A DNA stretch of 42,744 nucleotides from Acidithiobacillales bacterium SM1_46 (lineage in GTDB: Bacteria > Pseudomonadota > Gammaproteobacteria > Acidiferrobacterales > Sulfurifustaceae). Each line of letters opens with the position of its first letter. Position 1 is the first letter of the stretch. The notes below the pieces were generated by a model. That model was not told the DNA's origin. It was given only the letters and a program-made list of their open reading frames with translations, and did no database searches. Where the stretch lies: contig LJVB01000024.1 of assembly GCA_001304215.1 (NCBI GenBank), positions 1-42,744 on the forward strand, read 5' to 3'. The position numbers and the translations under genes are program-made. Positions 37,120-42,744 of this stretch are shown piece by piece.

Positions 37120-40100
37120 TTAACCCGCCGCGAGTTCGCGCCGCTCGTAGAGGAAGTAAACGAGCGGGATCACGAACAGCGTCAACACTGTCGAGGCGAA
37201 CGTGCCGTAGATGAGCGACACGGCGAGGCCACCAAACACCGGGTCGAAGGCCATGATTAGCGTACCAAGTATGATCGCCGCGGCGGTCAACATGATGGGA
37301 CGCAGGCGCGTGACACCCGCTTGCAGGACGGCCTCGTCGAGCGCATGACCTGCACGGCGGTACTCGAGAATAAAGTCAATCAGCAGCAGCGAATTCCGAA
37401 CCACGATGCCAGCCAACGCGATCACGCCGATCATCGAAGTGGCGGTGAAATACTGGCCCATGATGGCATGTCCGGGCAGCACGCCGACCACCGTAAGCGG
37501 GATTGCCCCCATGACGATCAACGGAACGGCAAACGACCGGTAATAGCCGACCAGTACGAGATAGATCAGGATGATCGCGACGCCGAAGGCGGCGCCGAGG
37601 TCGCGGAACACATCGAGCGTGAGACGCATTTCGCCGTCCCAGCGCACGCTATACCCGGTTGTATCCGGGTCAGCCATGAAATACTGCGTGAGCTTCACAT
37701 CGTCCGGCAACTGGTTGGCGCCCAGCCAGCGCCACATTTTGAGCACTGCATACACCTGGCTGGTCGTGGCGAGCTCGCCGGTAACGTACACCACCGGATA
37801 CTGGTCCTTGTGCAGGATCGGTTTCGGCGCGGTAACGCGCTTGATCCGGGCAATGCTGGAGAGCGCCACCTGGCGGCCCTGCGGTGTCGTGAAGAACACC
37901 CTGTCGAGATCAGCGGGGCTGCGGCGACCGGAGGTCGGGATCCGAAAGCGAATTGGCACCGGCTCCTTTTCAAGCTCGAGGTGCACCGTGGTGACATCCA
38001 TGCCGGCGAGGAAAGCGTGCAGCGTCTCCGCGACCTGCGCCGGCGCGATTCCGGCCAGCATGGCTCTTTCGCGATTGATCACTATGTCGTATTCAACGTG
38101 GTCGTCAGTGACCGAGTCGTCGATATCGACAACGTCGGGAGTTTTCGCGAAGACCTCGCGCCGCAACTTGCCTGCGATCTCTCGCAGCCGTTGGTAGTCT
38201 GGACCATACAGCTCTGCAAGGATGGTGGCACGTACCGGCGGGCCGGGCGGATCCTCGACGACCTTGATATTGGCCCCGGTCTCGGTTGCAAGCCGCGCGA
38301 GCGGCGCACGCAGCGCGAGCGCAATGTCGATAGAGGAGGTCCAGCGATCATGCTTGTTGCGCAGATTGACGCGCACGTCCGCCACGTTCGGTCCCCGGCG
38401 CAGCCCTGCGCCGCGCAGCAGACCATTGAAGTCCACCACTCCTGACTCACCGACCGTGCTCTCGTAGGTCTGGACATGCGGATTGGCACGCACCACATCT
38501 CCCACCAGGCGGGCCACGCGATCGGTTTCCTCCAGTGGCGTTCCCTCGGGCATGTCGATCGTGACATTGAAGGTGTTGGTGTTGTTCTTGGGCAGCATTT
38601 TGAACTGCACCAGATTGAACGCCGGTAGCAGCATGACGGCGAGCATCAATGCCCCAATACCCCAGAAGAAGCGCACCCGTGCACCGCGCTGCGAGAGCAA
38701 CCGGCGCAGGAGCGGCTCGTAGCGCATCTCGAGCCAGCCGCGGCCATGGTGCTCCACCCCCTCATGTTCGTGGCCGCGTACCTTGAGAAAACGATACGCC
38801 GCCCAGGGCGCGACGGTATAGGCGATGGCAAGCGAGGTAAGCATCGCAATCGGAACGTTGAATGGAATCGGGGCCATGTACGGCCCCATCATCCCTGTGA
38901 CCCACAACATCGGCAGGAACGCCAGGATCACGGTAAAGGTGGCGAGATTGGTTGGTTTGCCGATCTCGTTGACCGCCAGCACGGCGTGTTTCAGGCGATC
39001 GATCCCGTTGCGTGCGTAGTGGCGGAAGATGTTCTCGATAACGACAATCGAATCATCCACCAGCAACCCCAGTGACAGGATGAGTGCGAACAGTGTGATT
39101 CGATTGATGCTCTGGCCAGCGATCAGGCCGACCGAGAGAGTGATGAAGAGGATAAGAGGGATGGTGACGGTCACGATCGACGCCGCGCGCCAGCCAAGAA
39201 AAAGCACGAGCAGTGCGACCACTGTGGCAATGGCGATCGCGAGATGTTCCATCAGTGTGTTGACGGCATCGTTCGCCTTGGCGCCATCGTTGCGCGTGAC
39301 GTTGACGTCAATACCAGCCGGGATAACGCTTGCTCGCACGCTCTTCAGCTCGGCAAGCACGTTGTCGGCAACGGTCACCGCGTTGCTGCCGGCCCGCTTG
39401 GCGATCGCAATCGTCACGGCCGGCACTTCGAAGTCCGGCGGCCGCTTTCCATCGAACGCCGGCCCATAGCCGATGCGGTGAACTCGCTCGGGTTCGCCGT
39501 AGCCGTCGATGACGCGGGCTACATCCTTCAGGTATACCGGACGGTGCGCGGCCAGCGCTACGACGAGACTTGCGACGTCCCCAGCCGTTTTGAGCGCGCC
39601 GCCGGCCTGGACGGTGGCCATGCGGTTGTCGGAAATGAAGCCACCCGAGGGGATGTCCACGTTGGTCGCCTCGACCACACGGCGGATATCGGCGAGCGTG
39701 ACGTTATAGCGGTGCATGCGCTCGAGATCGAGATAAACGTTGATGCGCCGTGGTTCACCACCGTGCAGGAACGTGAACGACGTATCCTCGACCCGCCGCA
39801 AATGCTCGAGCACGTCGCTAGCAATGCGCCGGAGCGTGCAGGGATCGCGTTCGCGGCAGGAAAGCGAAATCGTCAGGATCGGTACATCATCTACATCGAC
39901 CGGCTTGACCAGCGGTTGTTGGGTGCCCGCCGGCATGCGGTCGATGTTGCTCATGATCTGGTTGTAGAGCTTGACGAGCGAGTCCTCCTTGTCCTGCCCG
40001 ACCTTGAACTGCACCGTGACGACGCCAAGTGAATCCATGGCGATGCCGTAGGTGTGGTCGATGCCCGCCATTCCCTGCAAGATGGCTTCGAGCGGCTTGA

Positions 40101-40335
40101 CGATGAGCTGCTCGATCTCCGTAGGCGAAGCGCCCGGCTTGCTGATCATCACGTTGGCCGCTGGCACCACGATCTTGGGGTTCTCCTCGCGCGGCGTGAC
40201 GAGGAACGCGAACAAGCCGGCGAGGAAAGCAAACAACATGATCAGCACCGTGAGCTTGCTGTCGACGAAATATGCCGCGACCCGCCCGGCGAGATTGAGC
40301 GGGCTGTCAGGGGATGTGCGCTGCTTGCTAGCCAT
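37120..40335 (-). CDS. RND-family efflux transporter permease
   Basis: 1071-aa inner-membrane proton-driven efflux pump, normal AcrB/MexB-superfamily size. The N-terminal helix (TVLIMLFAFLAGLFAFLVTP) precedes a periplasmic porter loop with PGASPTEIEQLIVKPLE. The helix 4 proton relay carries the Asp pair in ALILSLGLLVDDSIVVIENIF. A second large periplasmic loop follows helix 7, and GVIALAGIVVRNSLLLIDF lies in the C-terminal half. Sequence such as LPDDVKLTQYFMADPDTTGYS does not identify a substrate; it looks closer to multidrug-type (HAE1-like) than to heavy-metal pumps. Last gene of the tolC-adaptor-RND operon, 47 bp after the short adaptor. Confidence 0.95.
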   Translation of the reverse strand: MASKQRTSPDSPLNLAGRVAAYFVDSKLTVLIMLFAFLAGLFAFLVTPREENPKIVVPAANVMISKPGASPTEIEQLIVKPLEAILQGMAGIDHTYGIAMDSLGVVTVQFKVGQDKEDSLVKLYNQIMSNIDRMPAGTQQPLVKPVDVDDVPILTISLSCRERDPCTLRRIASDVLEHLRRVEDTSFTFLHGGEPRRINVYLDLERMHRYNVTLADIRRVVEATNVDIPSGGFISDNRMATVQAGGALKTAGDVASLVVALAAHRPVYLKDVARVIDGYGEPERVHRIGYGPAFDGKRPPDFEVPAVTIAIAKRAGSNAVTVADNVLAELKSVRASVIPAGIDVNVTRNDGAKANDAVNTLMEHLAIAIATVVALLVLFLGWRAASIVTVTIPLILFITLSVGLIAGQSINRITLFALILSLGLLVDDSIVVIENIFRHYARNGIDRLKHAVLAVNEIGKPTNLATFTVILAFLPMLWVTGMMGPYMAPIPFNVPIAMLTSLAIAYTVAPWAAYRFLKVRGHEHEGVEHHGRGWLEMRYEPLLRRLLSQRGARVRFFWGIGALMLAVMLLPAFNLVQFKMLPKNNTNTFNVTIDMPEGTPLEETDRVARLVGDVVRANPHVQTYESTVGESGVVDFNGLLRGAGLRRGPNVADVRVNLRNKHDRWTSSIDIALALRAPLARLATETGANIKVVEDPPGPPVRATILAELYGPDYQRLREIAGKLRREVFAKTPDVVDIDDSVTDDHVEYDIVINRERAMLAGIAPAQVAETLHAFLAGMDVTTVHLELEKEPVPIRFRIPTSGRRSPADLDRVFFTTPQGRQVALSSIARIKRVTAPKPILHKDQYPVVYVTGELATTSQVYAVLKMWRWLGANQLPDDVKLTQYFMADPDTTGYSVRWDGEMRLTLDVFRDLGAAFGVAIILIYLVLVGYYRSFAVPLIVMGAIPLTVVGVLPGHAIMGQYFTATSMIGVIALAGIVVRNSLLLIDFILEYRRAGHALDEAVLQAGVTRLRPIMLTAAAIILGTLIMAFDPVFGGLAVSLIYGTFASTVLTLFVIPLVYFLYERRELAAG

Positions 40336-40382
40336 GGCTTGTCGCGGAATGCTGTTCGGAGCCTCGGATTGCCGCGGTGCGG

Positions 40383-40736
40383 CTACTGTTTGCGAATCGG
40401 CCGACCGTCATACAGGCTGATGAGTTCGCCCAGCACAATGGTTTCGTTACCGGTGAGGCCGCTAAGGATTTCAACTTCGTTTGCGCCAAGGGTTCCGCCC
40501 GGCTTGATCATTCGAAACCGCGCGAGCCCGCCATCCAGCACATAGACGCCGGTGATGCCGGCGCGCTCAACAAGCGCGGCACGCGGCACGCGCGTCGGGA
40601 GCTCACCCCGCAGCGTAATCACCGGACGTTCGACGGGCTGTGCTTGCTCGATGGGGCGCGGCACCGGGTCGCTACACGCCGCGAGCGCCGCCGCACCAAC
40701 CAGCACGAGAACGCGCGAAATGCGTCTGGCGATCAT
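40383..40736 (-). CDS. Mini RND periplasmic adaptor lipoprotein (hairpin and barrel domains absent)
   Basis: 117-aa predicted lipoprotein: signal peptide with lipobox ALAAC (Cys21), a short linker (SDPVPRPIEQAQPVERP), then about 75 residues matching the C-terminal membrane-proximal part of RND adaptors (VPRAALVERAGITGVYVLDGG, then VEILSGLTGNETIVLGE). Normal adaptors are about 350-400 aa; the alpha-hairpin, lipoyl and beta-barrel domains that contact TolC and the pump are missing. The join is in frame, with an intact start and stop. The gene overlaps the TolC-like gene by 4 bp and sits in the usual adaptor position. It is either a large in-frame deletion or a specialised minimal adaptor. Confidence 0.85.
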   Translation of the reverse strand: MIARRISRVLVLVGAAALAACSDPVPRPIEQAQPVERPVITLRGELPTRVPRAALVERAGITGVYVLDGGLARFRMIKPGGTLGANEVEILSGLTGNETIVLGELISLYDGRPIRKQ

Positions 40737-42115
40737 GGCTGTGGCTCTCCGGGTGGTGTGAAGGCTCCCTGTGCCAGCGCAAGTGCCGCCTGGCTGACTT
40801 CGAGGCTCAGACGCGCACCGAGCTCTTCGTTGCGCGCCTCCACCAGCGCGCGTTCGGCCTGTAACAGATCGATCAGGATGGTGCGACCCTGCCCATAGCG
40901 TAGCTGCACCTGGCGGACTGTTTCCCGGGCGCGTTCGACGTTACCGGTCGCAATTTCGTGCCGCTCGCGCGCCTCGCGCAGCGCCTGGTAGGCATCGCCC
41001 ACCTCCTGGCGCACGCTCTGAGTACGCGCCTGCACCTGCCACTCCGCCCGTTTGGCCTCCGCCGCGGCGGCAGAAACGCCCGCGCTCGCCTGGCCGCCGG
41101 AGTAGAGATCAAGTGCCACCACGCCCATGACGCTGTTCGAGCTATCGTTGGCATCGCCGTTGTCGAAACGATTGTGCGTCGCGACCAGGTCGACTTGCGG
41201 GAGGTGCGCGGCACGCGCCGCATCGACCTGCGAGCGGGCCGCGAGCTGCACGGCCTGCGCAGCGGCGAGGTCCTTGCGCCGGGCCAGCGCCGTTTGTTCG
41301 AGCGTTGCCGGCTCGGCAGGCTGCGGCGGCATCGAAACGCTACTGCCCGGGTAGGGCGTCACCGACGGCTCGACCAACGGCGGCAGGCCCATCACGCGAG
41401 CCAGCTGATGACGCGCCCGTTCCAGACGTGTGCGCGCCTGCGCGCGAGCTGATTGCATGGCTGCGAGATTGACCTCTGCGGTGAGCTTGTCCGAGGAGAC
41501 GATGCGTCCTTCGCGCGCAAGGCGCGCGGTAGTGTCTGCATGCTGAGTCGCCGAGCCAACCGCATCCTCGGCAATGATGAGTCCCTGCTCGGCGAGTTGC
41601 ACATTCAGATACGCTTGCAGGCAGTAAAACGCCGTGAGCTCGCGCGCCCGTTCAAACTCAAGTTGGGCAGCCTTGGCCATCTCGGCTGCGCCCTCTGCCT
41701 GTGCACTCACGCGCCCGCCGGTATAGAGCGACCAGCGCAACCCCAACTGCCCCAGGTAGAGCTCCCGATACCCGGGATTGTTTAGCCGCGCGGGATCGAA
41801 GTCCTGCGCCGTGACGCTGCGGGTATTGAGTCGGCCGGCGAAGGCATCGAGCGCATTGTTGCTGCTGCTCGCGCTCAGGTTCAATCCAAGTTGCGGCAAT
41901 TGCGCGCCACGCGCGGCATCGCGCCGGCTGCCGGCGGCGGCGGCTTGCTCGCGCATGCCAAGCAGATCAGGGTTGTGCTCAAGAGCGTAGTGAATTGCCT
42001 GTTCGCGGGCGAAGACCTCGGCGTGCGCAGGTGCCGCAAGCAGACTCAGGCCGGCTGCGATCACCAGACCGCGCAGCAGCAAAGAACGTTCCCGTCTCGG
42101 TATCGATTCTCGCAT
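40733..42115 (-). CDS. TolC-family outer membrane efflux protein
   Basis: 460-aa outer membrane factor from ATG 42115, which gives a good signal peptide (LLLRGLVIAAGLSLLAAPAHA, then EVFA); the track start at 42187 would bury it. Two internally repeated coiled-coil/barrel halves are visible: AIHYALEHNPDLLGMREQ...WSLYTGGRVSAQAEGA, and LAARRKDLAAAQAV-type sequence with VALDLYSGGQASAGVSAAAAEAK. The C-terminus LRYGQGRTILIDLLQAERALVEARNEEL is typical of the family. It is first in the efflux operon and overlaps the adaptor gene by 4 bp. It could serve other pumps as well. Confidence 0.94.
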   Translation of the reverse strand: MRESIPRRERSLLLRGLVIAAGLSLLAAPAHAEVFAREQAIHYALEHNPDLLGMREQAAAAGSRRDAARGAQLPQLGLNLSASSSNNALDAFAGRLNTRSVTAQDFDPARLNNPGYRELYLGQLGLRWSLYTGGRVSAQAEGAAEMAKAAQLEFERARELTAFYCLQAYLNVQLAEQGLIIAEDAVGSATQHADTTARLAREGRIVSSDKLTAEVNLAAMQSARAQARTRLERARHQLARVMGLPPLVEPSVTPYPGSSVSMPPQPAEPATLEQTALARRKDLAAAQAVQLAARSQVDAARAAHLPQVDLVATHNRFDNGDANDSSNSVMGVVALDLYSGGQASAGVSAAAAEAKRAEWQVQARTQSVRQEVGDAYQALREARERHEIATGNVERARETVRQVQLRYGQGRTILIDLLQAERALVEARNEELGARLSLEVSQAALALAQGAFTPPGEPQP

Positions 42116-42189
42116 GGCCCGCTTTCCGCTAGGGTTCACAGCGCCTAGATACTGGCGCGGGGACAAAAAATCAATGATGTCGGTCAAGC

Positions 42190-42639
42190 TCAGACCGGTC
42201 GCGCCACCACCAGGATCACGGCGCCGACCAGAACGAGCACGGGCAGTTCATTGAACCAGCGATAGTAGACATGGCCATGGCGGTTGCGGTCACCGCGAAA
42301 GTCGCGCAGCAGTTTTGCGCAATACGCGTGGGCGCAATACGCGTGGCATGCGATCAGTAGCGCCACCAGCGCAACCTTCCACTACAACCATGCGCCATCG
42401 ACACCGTAATAGAGCCACAACTACAGCCCAAACGCGATCGTCGGCACGCCGCCCGGCGTCATGATGTCAAAGAAGAGCTTGCGCTCCATTACCTTGAATC
42501 GCTCGTTGCCGGCGCGATCCGCAACGTCGCCGCCGGGCGGACAGATGAGCGCGTGGTACACGAACAGTCGCGGCAGGTAGAAAAGTTCCGCGAACCAGGT
42601 GACCATGAAAATGACATGCAGCGCCTTGATCCAGAGCAT
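42190..42639 (-). pseudogene. hemJ: Protoporphyrinogen oxidase HemJ with two in-frame amber codons
   Basis: 150 codons in one continuous frame with the HemJ sequence: MLWIKALHVIFMVTWFAELF, YLPRLFVYHA, RFKVMERKLFFDIMTPGG, then, after stops, LWLYYGVDGAWL, WKVALVALLIA and YYRWFNELPVLVLVGAVIL. TAG codons interrupt it at codon 73 (42423-42421) and codon 86 (42384-42382). A 15-bp tandem duplication repeats HAYCA, and a normally conserved Tyr before it is Cys. HemJ oxidises protoporphyrinogen IX in the inner membrane. The ORF track lists only codons 1-72. Elsewhere in the window TAG is a normal stop (GGDEF-A, SDR), so recoding is unlikely. Real decay or sequence errors are both possible. Confidence 0.88.
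42317..42346. repeat. 15-bp tandem duplication inside hemJ
   Basis: GCGCAATACGCGTGG occurs twice head to tail (42317-42331 and 42332-42346). On the coding strand it repeats the residues HAYCA once more than HemJ needs. It preserves the reading frame. Confidence 0.95.
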
Positions 42640-42653
42640 GGCGACGACGCGTG

Positions 42654-42744
42654 TCAGGAGCGAGCCAGTTCGAGTTCGATCGCCTGGCGCAGGCGCGCCG
42701 CATCGAGCAGGCCGGCGTGTGAATACACAATGCGTCCGCTCCGG
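42654..42744 (-). CDS. C-terminal end of an unidentified protein (runs off the window)
   Basis: The reverse strand from the window edge reads RSGRIVYSHAGLLDAARLRQAIELELARS and stops at 42654, 14 bp before hemJ begins. The GRIVYSHAGLL...LRQAIE ending resembles the last strand and helix of TlpA-like thioredoxin-fold proteins, but about 29 residues are too few to be sure. The track ORF 42467-42730 is in another frame and is not this gene. Confidence 0.5.
   Translation of the reverse strand, partial: RSGRIVYSHAGLLDAARLRQAIELELARS

Noticed and set aside
37321-38445. 374-aa plus-strand ORF, and the 262-aa ORF at 39244-40032
   Set aside because: Both lie antisense within the RND pump gene, which has full-length conserved sequence.
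42190-42639. Amber recoding (for example pyrrolysine) in hemJ
   Set aside because: TAG is used as an ordinary terminal stop in other genes of the window, and the duplication points to decay or error rather than recoding.

Overview
The window looks like chromosomal DNA of a GC-rich, probably sulfur-oxidising gammaproteobacterium. The evidence is the pilMNOPQ-aroK-aroB block followed by gltB-gltD-hemE, a gene order familiar from purple-sulfur and related chemolithotrophic Gammaproteobacteria, together with an fccAB sulfide dehydrogenase pair. I cannot name the genus from sequence alone. No rRNA, tRNA, CRISPR array, insertion sequence or phage gene was recognised. Most long ORFs in the track are antisense shadows of real genes caused by the high GC content.

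Layout. 1-4431 (minus): the N-terminal part of argS, a 480-bp stretch with no supportable gene, a conserved unknown gene, and mrcA (PBP1A). 4797-10177 (plus): the type IV pilus alignment and secretin operon pilMNOPQ behind a good sigma-70 promoter. 10265-12981: aroK, aroB and a frameshifted dgt, with overlapping ends. 13182-19170: gltB and gltD behind a consensus-like promoter and a structured leader, closed by a clear terminator. 19246-20745: hemE plus a small cysteine-rich unknown gene. 21008-23918: two tandem GGDEF proteins sharing a novel-looking N-terminal helical region; the first has an intact GGEEF site and the second a degenerate GEDEF site with an intact RxxD I-site. 23986-26595: a YfaZ-like outer membrane protein and a class II aldolase/short-chain dehydrogenase fusion. 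26659-29397 (minus): fccB, fccA and a fructosamine-kinase family gene, with an FNR-like box at a class II position upstream of fccA. 29579-32786 (plus): a membrane GGDEF-EAL protein and an SDR. 33176-35368: priA, preceded by an AT-rich patch and a perfect DnaA box. 35382-37072 (minus): a prolyl-hydroxylase-like 2OG-Fe(II) oxygenase and a YdjM-type membrane protein. 37120-42115 (minus): a tolC-adaptor-RND efflux operon whose adaptor is only 117 aa. 42190-42639: hemJ with two in-frame amber codons and a 15-bp tandem duplication. 42654-42744: the C-terminal end of an unidentified gene.

Themes. Surface motility (PilMNOPQ, PilQ secretin) and c-di-GMP signalling (three GGDEF proteins, one also EAL) sit in the same neighbourhood. 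Core nitrogen, shikimate and haem enzymes are interleaved with them. fccAB indicates sulfide oxidation and its promoter suggests redox or oxygen control. The most unusual items are the mini-adaptor RND operon, the active/degenerate tandem GGDEF pair, the doubly interrupted hemJ, and the dgt gene with an internal deletion and frameshift. The two broken genes could be true decay or sequencing/assembly error, which cannot be told apart here.
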